Shown piece after piece: positions 13,065 through 25,893 of a DNA stretch of 64,000 nucleotides. Position 1 is the stretch's first letter, and every line of letters starts with the position of its first letter. The notes beneath the pieces were generated by a model. That model worked only from the letters and a program-made list of their open reading frames with translations. It did not search any database and had not been told where the DNA came from. The stretch spans positions 21,421,344 through 21,485,343 of the forward strand of contig OU744449.1 in the NCBI GenBank assembly GCA_916610825.1, read 5' to 3'. The translations under genes and the position numbers were made by a program. This stretch comes from Haliclystus octoradiatus. Taxonomy: Eukaryota > Cnidaria > Staurozoa > Stauromedusae > Haliclystidae.

Positions 13065-13405
13065 CTTTAAGATATCTACTCTGCACTATGAACACTGCAT
13101 CATTCTATCAATATTACAAAGGTCACATTTTACAATAATTATTATGTTTATTATATTTCTAAACAAAATCACAGGATCTTCCAAGTTCTTGTTGAAGTGA
13201 TAGATCTTAGACTAACTATGGAAGCGAGATTTGTCTCATGAAAAGAGGTCATTTTAACAGGAGGCAAAATTTCTCTTAAGTTCAGATTTCAAGTCTAGCT
13301 GTTTGTAATTTGTTATTGCAATTTATTTATTATAAACTTATAATTAGAAGATGCTGAATTACTTTGAATATAGAGAAATCTAGTAGATTTGTTTATGCAT
13401 TTTCC
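13065..13405. promoter_or_regulatory. Shared divergent promoter region of EXOC7 and DXO
   Basis: Only 341 bp separate the EXOC7 start codon (minus) from the first in-frame ATG of DXO (plus). Both genes begin here and no other gene fits, so the stretch must hold both 5' UTRs and the promoters unless one gene has an unseen upstream non-coding exon. I see no clear TATA box or CpG island; the region is AT-rich. Bidirectionality is inferred from the layout. Confidence 0.55.
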
Positions 13406-16400
13406 ATGAAACGATCCATTGAAGGTAAAGACTGTGAAACTGATCCACATGGTAATTTACAAGGTGGAAATCGCAATTCAGCCAAGAATTCTCCGAGTCA
13501 AAACTTGAAGCGATGCAGCGATCATGTAACAAAGTTGTCAAATCAAAACACATCATCTCCATCCACTTCAAAGCAAGCTCACCTTGAAGTTGGGTTCTTA
13601 GAGGAATCTGAAGGTATGGGACGCAGAAAACAAAATTCTCGTAATCACAAAATAGAGTTCCATGTTCATTCAAGGAAACTCCATTCAAACAATGAAGCAC
13701 AATACAGAAAACCTGTTGAATTCGGAAGTTTTTCAGTCGACATAAAGAGACAATTTTGTGATGATAATCGATTCTTGAAAGATTATTGTAAGCCTACAAC
13801 AGAAAGATTCCAGTTTGATCTCAAAATGGGCTATGATACATACATTAGAAAAGATGAAGATGTCAGTGAACATCTTGATACTTTATTAATGTGGTTAAAA
13901 AAACATGGTAACCGTCTTAATCCCTCTGTCAATGGTTGCAATACCTCAACAAACAACAAAGAAAATCGGTATGTATCGTCCAGATTGAAATATTGCAATT
14001 TGCGCGCTTCAGATTTAATTAAATTTAGTTGAAATCCTATGTAGGAAAGTCTGCTGCCCGCCTGAGATACCAGACGTGCAAAAAACACTTCAGTTTGGTG
14101 TATCGTTACGTCTTAGGTGACATTTTACTTGAAATTTATCCAGCTGTCCAAACATGCTTGTTGACTAAAAATGAATAAGTTTAAATAGGTTTCCAGCAAA
14201 CCTTTTTACGAGACTCTGAAGACTGGCAAACAATGCGTTATATCTAATCTGAGGCGCTTGATGTAGTAGCTATTAGCCTATATTAGGGAAGTTTTAGTAC
14301 AGCCTGTACGGAGCTACAAGTACATTTTCTTGTTGCGCATCCCTTCTGTGCATTGAGAGAAACCCTTCCTCGTTTTGTAACACGTTTCGGGGCGAAATAT
14401 GAAACACGGAACTACATGTTTTGATTTCATTGTTTTGATTTGTTTTGGTTTTACTTTCGCTTTTTTGAATATAATTATTTTGTCTAGGGATGAGACGATT
14501 GTTCTGAAAACAATCGGATTTGCCGATAATCGGTGCCAATTTTTACTAATCGGAAAATAATCGGCATCGGCAAATCAACCACTTTGTTAATCGTTGAACC
14601 GATTGTTTTCAGACAAAGAATTCAATACAAAAATTTCTTTATTCGAAAATTTATTAATTTAATGTTTTGATGTCATCTTACTTAATTAAAAGTTTGTATC
14701 GCTCAGTGCAGTCGCTCTGTTTTGTTTACATCGTTTTGTAATTCAAAACCTATTCAAAACGTTCGAATGATTCGTCATGCCACTTGACACCTTCCATTGT
14801 TATAAAGTGAAAAGGTCAACACATTAGCGTTGATGAATAAAACACATGAGCATGGTCGAATGAATAATTTTATTGAGAATGAGAAAGCGGCCGTCAGGTT
14901 TTATTTTGTAGGAAACAATTTTAAAATAGTTGAAGTAGTTTGATGTTTAAAAAATGCTTGTACAGAGATTTATTTTTATTATTTTGGATGAAGTAATCTG
15001 GAAAGATAAACGAATTATTTACGAGAAAAAGTCCTTTCGTTTAACGTTGCCCGCTTCGTTGTGTGGACAGGCAAACTTTTGCTATCATCAAATTTAAAAA
15101 GTATAACGATATTTCATTTTGTTTAATTCAGCTAATTGCAAACTTGCATATATAATGTAATTTCGTATTATAAACTCATGATCTACGTCTACGGTTATGT
15201 GTTTTCTCCTGCTCTTTTGTTTTCAAATTTGATTTGTTTTTGTATTGGAAACAATCATCAAAAACCGATTGATCAACCGATTGTTATGACTAATCGGCGG
15301 CTAACTAATCGACATCGAACATCGGTAAATTTCATTATCGTCTCATCCCTAATTTTGTCCTTATAAAATTTCTATATAAAATCACAATGAATCTTGCAAA
15401 AATGTCAAAGGTTTCGATTTACCTGGAAAACAGAAACTGACATCTTATTTTATTGAATCTTATCGTACCTCTTGTTTTGACACAACAAGTACCGGTAGAA
15501 CCCAATCTTCCTACAAAATAAGCAATGAACTTGAACCAGTACATCTAAACGTCCCTATTACTATTAGTAGGCCTATATAGTTACCAATTAGAAATAAAAC
15601 GTTATTTAGATTCATCTACGTCTTTTCTAGTTATTGATATCATGATACAATAGAAACTGTTTATAACGTCATCTCTCAAGCGGATTATTGTTTTTAACGT
15701 ACTTGAATTTAAATGGTGTTGCTGTTGAAGTTTAGTATCTTTCTTCTTATAAATAATTGGCTATAATGGCACATCGCGTATCAACGTACATTTTGAAAGT
15801 TACCTAGGCCGTTACAGACAATTTATACTGTATTTAATATCCATTAAAAATTTTTCAGCTTTAACACAGACTTTATATCTTGGCGTGGTCTTTTAACAAA
15901 GATATTTTGTACACCTTATGAAAGACGCGAACCTTGGCAATTTGCTGCTATAAAAGTTCATGGTACAATTTTTATGTGTGAAGCAGAGACGGCATATAAA
16001 CGTAACGAAAGATTGAACCGTCCTGCAAGATTGGATCAAATGTGCTACTGGGGTTTCAAATTTGAAGACTATGTGACAAAGGAATCAGGTTAGCGTCATA
16101 AATTGACCCATATGCAGACATGATACTCTTCCGACTTTTAACGGGTTTCAGGCCCTATATTCAGAGGATTATTTTCATTATTTCTAACTGTAAGATTTGC
16201 CTGTTCTCCAGATTGAAATCCATTACAAGTAATCCAGATATCCTTGATTCCAGACTATTTTCTGAATTAATTTACCATGTCTGTATATGACGGAATGACG
16301 CATGTTTCATTGGCATTCAACACGTTTCAAATTTAGTAATTTCACAATGAATCCTTTTGTATAGTAGCCAGAGTATGATACCCAAACAATTTAACCACTG

Positions 16401-18935
16401 CCCCTACGGAAAAGTTAATTGAGTTCAGGAAATGTTCAGGAACTTTACAAACTTTCAAGAAATGTTAGTGGAAATTAGGCCATTTAATGTTCATGAACTG
16501 TTTCACAGGGATGCACAGGTGACAGGTATAAACATTAAGCATGGTTGATTTAGTAGAATATATTTAATCAGAAACATCGGTAAAGTGACCACTTTGACAG
16601 GTGGTTGCTATATAGAGGTGACCGTTATAACAGATTTGAATTTATGTGGTTTTTACGGAAGTTACAAATCGAAGATCTACATTTTCAGGCTCTCAATAAA
16701 TCATAAACATTTGTAGTGTTTTGTTGTAAACCAGTTGAAATATTGTGAAGTATAATTATAATTTTATCAATATTTTAAGCTACTTAAAATATCACTTCAT
16801 TGTGGTTGTCTAAAAGCACTGATCAGTTCTGTAGTTTGACTAGAATGTAGTGCAATAAAGCTAATTAGTAAGAAGTTGTGGTCTCCTGGTTTTATTTAGC
16901 TGAGCTGAGAAGCAATTAAATTAGAATAAAAGACTTTCAATAAAAACATACAGCAGTAGCAACGACTTCAATTCACCAAGCGCTGCTATTGTTCTCCCTA
17001 TATGGAATGCGGGATCACAGCTTGAAACAGACTAGAAGGCTTTGTTATTTGCGGTCAAAATTTAAGAATGTAAATCTATTAAAATCTTTCCAAAATCGAC
17101 CGAAATGAGGTCTTGAACGTCGTAACAGTATATCAGAAATAGCAAGTGTTTTTATGGAGCGGATTGAGAGCTTGCCGCTTACTTTGGATCACATGACTAC
17201 ACTTGGTGAATTGTCAAGGAATCGAACTAGAAACAGACTTCGACGAGCAATCAAACAATTTGTGGCAACTCAAGGGCAAGGATAATGTAACAAATTGACA
17301 GTGCTGGATTGAATTTTCAGGGGCCTATGGGCACTTATCTAAGGAGAAATGTATCAGGGCCTTGTGGAACCAGGGGAACTACCTGCTTTGCAACCATTAA
17401 TGTACATGGATCTTAATGAAGACAAGATCAACTTGGTTTCACATATTATACAATTCAGCATGTCTTGCTGTTGTCACGAACAATTTTACGAAGATAAAAA
17501 GTTTTTTCCCAATTTATGTGGCCTACAATTTAGTTAGGCCTATGTCTGCCGCCTAATTTGCCCTTGTGTTAATCCGGCACTGCAAATTGATGTCGATTGA
17601 TGTTGATTTTGTACCCATGATTTGAACACATTGTTTACAGTGGATGTTGTAAATTAGGCTGTATTTAAATGAGATCTAGATTTCCTGTATTTAAGTCTGA
17701 TCAACTTTAATTAGCCTGCGTCCAGACTAAAACGTTTCTGAAGGAGAGCGTAACACGAGTCCTTCAGAAACGTTTTAGTCTGGACGCAGGCTAACCTTAA
17801 TTTGACACATGTATCATATTCATAGCACCCATGATGTAACTGTGGTGTTTGTTCACTATTGATTTGCTCAGATGGCAGAGCAACCAAACTTAGGGTCAGA
17901 TCAGATCATATATGATAGACTGTGGTTCAAATCCCCCCAACGGTCAACTCAGCCTTGACTTTATCTAAATCATCAAATGAGTACCATCTAAGAATGGCAG
18001 ATGGAATGATCCAGAAGGAATTGCATTGTGAGTAGCCACGGCATATCGTTGCGCATTGACAATCGAGACCTATCTGCTATGAAATCCATTGAAATTGATC
18101 TGCAGTGTCGCGGCTGAGATCAATAAAGAGAGTTTAACATCATTGCTCTGAGAGAAAAGAGCCACTCCTCTAGAAATAGAGGAGTGGTACGGGCGCCTTC
18201 GGTAGGGCAATATACTGTCTAAATTACTTTACTTATGTTCACCATAGTAAAATAAGAGATTAAATATTTAGATGAATAAAATGAATAATGGAGCAGCTCC
18301 GTAAACTATTTATCAACTTTGGATGCCGTTGAATCATTCAAGAACAAAATAAAAATATCTAAGCAACTATATTCAATGCTTCTTTTATTTCAGAGGCAGA
18401 CGCAGGTCCTCATGATGTTATCAATAATTGTGAATCATACTGTTCTGTTGTAAGGAGTCGTCTTGGTAAACATTCCATTGTAATTGGTGCTGAAGTTGAT
18501 TGTAAAGATGATAGTAATGCAAAACCACCTCAAAATTATATTGAACTTAAAACAACGCGACATATGACTACAGGAAAACAATGGGAAAACTTTGTAAGAT
18601 ATAAATTAAAAAAGTATTGGGCTCAAAGTTTTCTTTGTGGTTTGCCCACCATTATCTGTGGATTAAGAGACGATGATGGAATTGTTGATGAACTGCAAAC
18701 ATTTAAAACAATGGAAATTCCTAATTTAACAAAACGATTTCCAGGTTGCTGGGATGCAAATCGATGTATACAATTTGCTGATAGATTTTTGAATTTTGTA
18801 AAAAGTTTAATCACAGATAATAATCCAGATATTGTTTATACTTTTTATTTCAATGAGCCATTTGAAATTATTCAAGTTAGAAAAAGTGAGGAAAAAATTG
18901 GGAAATTTCTACCAGATTGGTTTTTAAATTTGTAA
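13406..18935 (+). CDS. DXO: Decapping and exoribonuclease protein (DXO/Dom3Z, Rai1 family), complete, 3 exons
   Basis: DXO removes incomplete, unmethylated or NAD caps from RNA and degrades the body 5'-3'. Exons 13406-13968, 15859-16088 and 18394-18935 join in phase (563, 230 and 542 nt) to 444 aa; human DXO is about 396 aa. The N-terminal ~100 residues are polar and not recognisable. Conserved core starts at FGSFSVDIKRQF, then DLKMGYDTYI, SWRGLLTKIFCTPYERRE and FKFEDY. Catalytic motifs are visible: GTIFMCEAET (residues 223-232, motif II), E298-V-D300 (motif III, in VIGAEVD) and E315-L-K317 (motif IV, in YIELKTT), so the metal-binding site looks intact. The C-terminus PFEIIQVRK then PDWFLNL fits the family end. 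The first in-frame ATG was chosen; the frame is open upstream only from a TTG at 13364. Intron 1 carries an 867-bp hAT MITE; intron 2 carries a SINE-like copy and MITEs. Confidence 0.93.
14485..15351. mobile_element. hAT-type MITE, 867 bp, in DXO intron 1
   Basis: Inverted ends TAGGGATGAGACGAT are flanked by a perfect 8-bp duplication ATTTTGTC (14477-14484 and 15352-15359). Subterminal sequence is rich in ATCGG/CCGAT motifs, likely transposase-binding sites. No transposase frame. Confidence 0.93.
16401..16511. mobile_element. GTTCATGAAC-family MITE, 111 bp, in DXO intron 2
   Basis: CCCCTACGGAAAAGTT to ACTGTTTCACAGGGA, with TG on both sides if the last base is a G-to-A change. Confidence 0.75.
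16545..16643. mobile_element. Truncated CAGT..ACTG MITE, subfamily A
   Basis: GTGACCACTTTGACAGGTGG, then AGAGGTGACCGTTATAACAG and ATTTGA match the right half of the family. The left half is absent or too diverged. Confidence 0.55.
17713..17792. mobile_element. Hairpin MITE, 80 bp, AGCCTGCG group, in DXO intron 2
   Basis: A perfect hairpin with ~33-bp arms starting AGCCTGCGTCCAGAC. Flanks AACTTTAATT and AACCTTAATT match in 9 of 10 positions, consistent with a hAT-like duplication. Confidence 0.82.
17860..18235 (+). mobile_element. tRNA-derived SINE-like element in DXO intron 2
   Basis: A-box-like TGCTCAGATGG (17866-17876) and B-box GGTTCAAATCC (17924-17934) head a less AT-rich segment with GCATTGACAATCGAGACC and a hairpin of CCACTCCTCT and AGAGGAGTGG. 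Length and right border are estimates. Confidence 0.55.
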
Positions 18936-19396
18936 ATTGTCTGTTAAAATGTAATTACTTTGTGCTAAAACAATGTAGCTAATATTCACAATAACATTTA
19001 TATGAGCATGTATTATTTGTGATATCTTCTGAATGTTCTGTTTGATTATTCAAGTTTATCCAATAATCCAACTATTACTCATACCATTACAGGAAAACCT
19101 TTCTAAGCGGTCACCTGATTAATGTGGTCAATACCAGTAAGCAAAATGTAGATATTTGATACACTTTGGATGTTCATACTCAGCTGCCAATTGTCAGTAG
19201 TATCCGAGATATTGGCATAATTATAACGTGAGATTTAAACACCCTCCCCTCTTTGCTTGATGATTTCAGCGTAAGCTCATATTCGAGGTCCTATCTTATT
19301 ATGAAAAGCTTTACTCGAAGAAAACAGTTCTACTAATAAATTCATCCAAAACTTAATGTTAGTCCAGTGTTAGAAACATCAGCATGTTTTTGGAAC

Positions 19397-20062
19397 CCCT
19401 TTCTATTAAAAGACAATAAAGTGTATATCCCGGATATTGGGAGATTACTTCTTTAGATAGAGAAAAATTTTCTATTCGTACATGATCTTCTTGTGTTTTT
19501 ACTTTGCGCGATCATTTCTCCTTCAAAAATGCAGTCAAAGTGACGATTCTGGGTTAATTTTGTGTCTCACTCTTTTTCCTCCAACAGGAACCCGTTTATT
19601 TTCAACAAGAGAGTTTACACCGGAAAAAACACTAAACTTTTTACTTATTTGTCTGTAAATAAAAACCGCTAAACCAAATAAAAATCCAAAACTAAAAACT
19701 TTTGACTTTAGAGGCTTATATCTTTTTACCTGGATCTTGAGTATTGATCAAATATAGCTCTAAATCTTCAGCTGAACGTTGAAAATTCCATTCCGAAAGC
19801 AGATTTTCATTTGGTGCAGCCGTTTTTTAATTAGAGACAAATAAGTAGAATTTTAGTGTTTTTTCCGGTGTAAACCCTCTTGTGGAAAATAAATGGGTCA
19901 TGTTCGAGGAAAAAGAGTGAGACACAAAATCGTAACTTTGATTGCATTTTTGAGGGGGAAATGCTTGCGCAAGTAAAAAATACAAGAAGAACATTTACTG
20001 ATAGAAAATTTTTCTCTATCTAAAGAAGCAATCTCCCAATATCCGGGATATACACGAAAGGG
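19397..20062. mobile_element. Foldback element, ~0.65 kb, arms of about 210 bp
   Basis: The block starting GTGTATATCCCGGATATTGG (19421) returns in reverse complement ending at 20055, and the arms match for about 200 bp (including GTGTCTCACTCTTTTTCCTC on the left). An outer CCCTTTC motif suggests borders near 19397 and 20062, with an extra 17 bp on the left. I could not find a clear target duplication. It lies between DXO and the TTAA element. Confidence 0.75.
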
Positions 20063-21920
20063 TACAGAGAAGATTTACAAGATTTGTATGTAATAGCGCA
20101 ACTATTTGGCTTTTGAAGACTAAAATAACCGATTAAAGCTCCGGAACCACAAATCGCTAGAACTAAGACGGCTACATATAGATTTAATTATGATGTATGG
20201 AGTAACACATATAATTTAGTTAAAGTGGGAATAAACCCCCAGACTATCTTTACATATATAGTAGAACCCGACGTGAAAAAAACAATGGTGTAATTTTTTT
20301 TTCGATCTGGAAATTATTTCTTGGTGAAAAATGCCTTCAAAGTGGTGTTTTGGCCCAAATGTCGCTGAGGGAAAAAAAGGGATTGGATCTAGCTTTATGA
20401 CGACAAAGTCACAAGTCGTGTGGTTTTTCTAATAGACTTTAGATCGGATTAATCACGCGATGTTACGTTTGAGATGGCGTAGCTCTGTAACGGCAATCTA
20501 TTTTTCTCTCCCACAAAACTGAGGTAAGGAAGAACATATAAACTCAAGAGTAGCAAAATTCCAGATGATTTAATGATTTTAAAGTTCACGAATTTGAAGA
20601 AAATAAAAATCAGAAAATATTTCATTCGTAGCGCGCGTTATACAGATTATATTTTGACATATCATTCTCACACATATTTAACACATATCAAAAGATTCTC
20701 TGGTGACCGCAAAAGCTAGCTAAGTAGAATTTATTGTTGTAAGCATATGTCTGCACTGAAAATGGAGTGTTCTTTTGAGGGTAAAAATCATAATGTATGG
20801 TGGGAAACGCTATTAAGAACATCATAGCCGTCGGTTTTATAGTCCTCTTTTCACAGAAGCGAAATCCGTCCATCTGATTTCGCGTCTCTGTAGAAAGGTA
20901 TTTTGTGCAAAGTAACTTCTGCACTGTATTACTAATCCTATAAATTACAGATTGTGACGACATGATGCTAGCATGTTCTACTTTATAGCCGAAGGAATGA
21001 ATACTAGACTGGTAAAATAATTTTGTGGCGTATGTAAAATAAGGAACGAGACTTCACATTGCAAAACCCTAATTTTGTTAATCATATAACTTTGAAAAGT
21101 CGTCTGTGCATGCCCGTGCAAATCAAATCAGTTTACATTCACATTTAGATCATGAAAAGGATATCTTGTAGAAATGTTTACTCAAGAACAACTTGCAGAT
21201 CATAGAGTTAAAAATAGTTAAAACTTATATAGCGTAAGATCAAGCTATTTTGAAGGGTACGTGTCTACTAATTAAGATTTGAGAAGTACTGCGGTCACAC
21301 AGAATACGTAACTAATATGTGTCACTAGACTAGTCACAAAGGAACAGTCGCACCGCCTGACATTTGTATTAATCCGCAATCTATATCAGATTCATCGCGC
21401 TTAAAGGAGCAAAAATGACCGGCAGGCGCCACGCACTTAGGATCACGTGCACGCTTATTGTTATAACACAATGTTAATTGTTGACATTAATTTTATTACA
21501 AGTTAGGCCTGCGTATAACAATTGTTTCAAAGCGAGACGGTTGAATTACGCTAAGCATAAATTCAACTTGTACTCGCAGCGGTCGCCGGTCAATTTTGCC
21601 CCTTTAATGACGCTACAAGAAATTATTTCGACCGAGCGTTTCAATAGATTTTATTCTGCTCCTGAAATCACAAATTGCATCTTCTTTACGTAATTCGCCA
21701 GTTTATATGTTTGTTCATGGCTCAGGCTTACCTCTGTCGAGCTGGCCGCACAACTTTCTTCGATGTAGATCATTTTGGTCTTAAAAGTTTGATCACAGCC
21801 TGATCAAACTTGATCAGTATGTTATATTTTTTGATCAGCTTTGATCAGCGAGTTATAAGCGAATTCAAGATGTACGGCTGGCTCGACACCGAAAATCCGA
21901 ACGGCATAAAATAATAAACC

Positions 21921-22985
21921 GAATTTGGTATCAAAAGTTTGATCACGCCCTGATTATTACTGATCAAAACTTTATTTTCGTTAATTATAATTATTATGCT
22001 TGCTATCGGCAATTTAGCTTCTGGTGCGGCCAAATCAACACCAAAATATCGAAAACGAGGTTATAATCTTCCGAACTCTACGAATTTGGTATCAAAAGTT
22101 TGATCACGCCCTGATCATTACTGATTAAACATTTATTTTCGTTAATTATAATTATTGAGCGTGCAATCGGCAATTTAGCTTCTGATGCGGCCAAATCAAC
22201 ACCAACATTTCGAAAACGAGGTTATAATCATCCGAACTGTACGAATTTGGTATCAAAAGTTTGATCACGCCCTGATCATTACTGATCAAAACTTTTTTTT
22301 CGTTAATTATAATTATTAAGCTTGCTATCGGCAATTTAGCTTCTGGTGCGGCCAAATCAACACCAAAATTTCGAAAACGAGGTTATAATCATCCGAACTG
22401 TACGAATTTGGTATCAAAAGTTTGATCACGCCCTGATCATTACTGATCAAAAATTTTTTTTCGTTAATTATAATTATTAAGCTTGCTATCGGCAATTTAG
22501 CTTCTGGTGCGGCCAAATCAACACCAAAACTTCGAAAACGAGGTTATAATCATCCGAACTCTACGAACTTAGTATCAAAAGTTTGATCACGCCCTGATCA
22601 TTACTGATCAAAATTTTTTTTTCGTTAATTGTAATTATTAAGCTTGCTATCGGCAATTTAGCTTCTGGTGCGGCCAAATCAACACCAAAATTTCAAAAAC
22701 GAGGTTATAATCTTCCGAACTCTACGAATTTGGTATCAAAAGTTTGATCACGCCCTGATCATTACTGATCAAAACATTTTTTTCGATAATTATAATTATT
22801 GAGCGTACAATCGGCAATTTAGCTTCTGGTGCGGCCAAATCAACACCAAAATTTCGAAAACGAGGTTATGATCTTCCGAACTCTACGAATTTGGTATCAA
22901 AAGTTTGATCACGCCCTGATCATTACTGATCAAAACTTTTTTTTCGTTAATTATAATTATTAAGCTTGCTATCGGCAATTTAGCA
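21921..22985 (+). repeat. Seven-copy tandem array of a 161-bp unit inside the TTAA transposon
   Basis: GAATTTGGTATCAAAAG-type starts recur at 21921, 22082, 22243, 22404, 22565, 22726 and 22887, a step of 161 bp each. Every unit has three TGATCA sites at 11- and 10-bp spacing, then AATTATAATTATT, then a conserved GCGGCCAAATCAACACC block. 161 is not a multiple of 3, and the small open frames in it are by-products. Confidence 0.95.
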
Positions 22986-23270
22986 TTCGAAGACCGGTTT
23001 TGTTTCTACTTATTCTATTTATCCACTCTCGACATCCTTATTGGGACAATTTGGGGTTCTTTTGATGTAAATTATTCTTGGTTAGTGTCAATTAATGTTG
23101 TAAATTTTTAATATTCAGTAGAGGTCAACTGCGTAGCCTCCAGATGTCGCTATGGTGTAATTAAAATGATTGGTTATAGAAATACCAATTACATCATACA
23201 AAGCTTATTCTAATTTGAACCTGTAGAACGATAAAATTTTCAGCACAGAAAAATCATAAAACTATCAATG

Positions 23271-23650
23271 ATTATAATTAACGATAAAAAAGTTTTGATC
23301 AGTAATGATCAGGGCGTGATCAAACTTTTGATACCAAATTCGTAGAGTTCGAATGATTATAACCTCGTTTTCGAAATTTTGGTGTTATTGCCGATTGCAC
23401 GCTCAATAGTTATAATTAACGAAAATAAAGGTTTAATCAGTAATGATCAGGGCGTGATCAAACTTTTGATTCCAAATTCGTTGAGTTCGGATGACGATAG
23501 CCTCGTTTTCGAAATTTTGGTGTTGATTTGGCCGCACCAGAAGCTAAATTGCCGATTGCACGCTCAATAATTATAATTATGAAAAAAAACGTTTTGATCA
23601 GTAATGATCAAGGCGTGATCAAACTTTTGATACCAAATTCGGTTTATTAT
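23271..23650 (-). repeat. Inverted partial array of the same 161-bp unit
   Basis: Two to three copies of the unit lie in reverse orientation, with starts near 23331, 23471 and 23631. One has a ~20-bp deletion. They mirror the left array around a unique central spacer (about 22986-23270). Confidence 0.92.
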
Positions 23651-24134
23651 TTTATGTCGTTCGGATTTTCGGTGTTGAGCCAGCCGTACATCTTGAATTC
23701 GCTTATAACTCGCTGATCAAAGCTGATCAAAAAATATAACATACTGATCAAGTTTGATCAGGCTGTGATCAAACTTTTAAGACCAAAATGATCTACATCG
23801 AAGAAAGTGGTGCGGCCAGCTCGATAGACGTCTCAGGCTTGTCAGAAATTTTTTTTGCGTGACTTCCCGGAGCTAGGTCACCTCAAAGATTACGTCGCAT
23901 GATCAGCCCACTCTTGAGTCTGTTAGACAAACCGCACGACTTGTGACTTTGTCGTCATAAAGCTAGATCCAATCCCTTATTTTTCTCAGCGACATTTGGG
24001 TCAAAACACCACTTTGAAGGCGCCTTTCACCAAGAAATAATTTCCAGATAGAAAAAAAAATTACACCATTGTTTTTTTCACGTCGGGTTCTACTACATAT
24101 GTAAAGATAGTCTGGGGGTTTATTCCCACTTTAA

Positions 24135-25893
24135 TATATCTCTTTACTCTCTTAATTGTGAATTAATCGCAAATAAATATTCAATGCGTGGTCATTCACT
24201 AATCACGACGACTTTATTCGATGCAAACGTGCCGGTTGATTAAGCAACACTATTAATTTATTTAGTCAGAGCATGGTCAGAGAGTGATACCTTGCTGGAA
24301 CAATTTACCGGCCTACCTGAGTCTGTGGTTGAGCTCTAAAACACTTCACAAAGTTTTAAGAAATCCCTCGTAGAGATGGACTCGTCAGCATATTTCAAAA
24401 CTTTTTCTTGATTTTTAAACTATTATATTAGTAATTATTTGTGAGTATAGAATCCCCCGTGTTTGCCTGTTATATTTTATATGATGAATAAATCAAAACA
24501 ACTTCATGAGATCCCTGACACAAAATCGTTTTCCTAAAGGCTCACATATCCTTATTCAACGCCAGCCTTTGTATCTCAAGCATATTGTTCCATTATGCTG
24601 TTTGATATATGTTCAAAATGCTCCCAACTGCAGCAGCAACTGACGTTTGTGATCGAGCCTCGTTTTTATAGTGATAGTGATAAAATCATTCATGTGAAAT
24701 TTCTTAGGTTGTTAAGGGCGTCAGTAAGACAATAGTTTATACTGTCAGATTACGAATCAATGCCTTTCTTATCAAGGTCATCGTATCTGTGTAACCACAA
24801 TCAAAGCCTCACGTATGCGCCTTAATTCAGACTGGGCGTATTTGTAATTTGCGTTTTTGCCCGTCTCAAAATTGGCCGAATATATAGTAGTGCTCAAACT
24901 CTCTATTGGAGAGGGGTTTCACATTCCCAGTATGCACAGATGGATAAAGATTGAGTGAGCATTGTTGAATAGCTATATTTTTAAGTCATAACGTCATACG
25001 TTTTGGCATGAGATTGTTGATAAATTACAGTATATACTGATTGATTCCAGATCATGTCCAGACCTTCAATGTACCAGTTGAAAAATGTTAGCTTTTGGGC
25101 AAATAAAAGATTTGACGACTATGCTGATTAATTGGGTGTGTTATAGCGAGCATGCTTTGTTTATATCTTTGATATTGCGGATTACCTTTAAAATGCGGTT
25201 AAATGACTTGAACAATATTTGATTATTTTTAAATGGGAATTAAGCTCTCTCCGACCTGCTCCGATCCAGTTAATTTTAATTTTGTTAAACGATTACAAAA
25301 GACGCTTCTAAACAACGGCGTACAATATTTGACCATGGTTCTTAAGTACAAAAGAACTCAACAAACGCTAGCTTTGGCGTCTCTTCTAACAGTTTGTTAA
25401 TAATTACTAATGCGGAACTTGTGTATTTGATAATTCTTTGGAAGCACTCAAGTTTAAATTTACTATATTTTATCACAGTAATACTCTATTGAAAGTGTCA
25501 GACAATAAGTGTTGAACAAAACAATCGCTTTTGTTTATAAGAACAATGTTCGCTGCGGATTTGCGTGTGAACATGACAAGGATAGTAAACTTTCCTCACG
25601 TGGGGAAATGACGAAGGGACGCTCATAAACATCACAACCACGCTAGTACATTACAAGAGCACCGATAAAACATAGCCATTTGTATGTTTGGCTATATTGT
25701 ATATGTCATATGTATATTCTGTTGACATTTACGAGCCGAGAAAGTAAATTACAGAGTTTGAACAAGCCTATTATTTTGACAGATAATTTTACACACAGTT
25801 CATTTTGATCGTGCATAAATAAACAGCCAGAGAGAATCGTTGATTTATATTACATTGCTGCATGACTGGTGTCAGTAGTACATTTATCATTAA
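24135..25893. other. Upstream region of the ARL4-like gene, no other feature seen
   Basis: No convincing coding exon or repeat copy on either strand. It should hold the promoter and 5' UTR of the ARL4-like gene; no sharp core element recognised. Confidence 0.5.

Larger units (their letters stand above)
20224..24130. mobile_element. 3.9-kb non-autonomous DNA transposon with ~220-bp inverted ends and TTAA target site
   Basis: The ends AGTGGGAATAAACCCCC (20224) and its complement (to 24130) continue as near-identical inverted repeats for about 220 bp. TTAA lies immediately outside on both sides (20220-20223 and 24131-24134). Subterminal blocks are also inverted (21719-21953 against 23600-23840). 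Between them are direct arrays of a 161-bp unit on the left and inverted copies on the right. No transposase frame is visible. TTAA duplication is typical of piggyBac and Kolobok; which one, or another, cannot be told from the ends alone. Confidence 0.88.

Noticed and set aside
13380..13700. 106-codon ORF antisense to DXO exon 1
   Set aside because: A shadow of the DXO coding frame; no splice or family support.
20688..20963. 91-codon ORF inside the TTAA transposon, minus strand
   Set aside because: No similarity to a transposase or other known family, no conserved motif; most likely chance.
21845..23716. A set of similar short ORFs starting MAAPEAKLPIAS
   Set aside because: They come from the 161-bp tandem unit of the TTAA transposon read on one strand. 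The unit length is not a multiple of 3 and the frame is never kept between units.
20224..24130. Polinton/Maverick because the ends start with AG
   Set aside because: The flanks match as TTAA, not a 6-bp duplication; the element is under 4 kb and has no polymerase, integrase or capsid frame.
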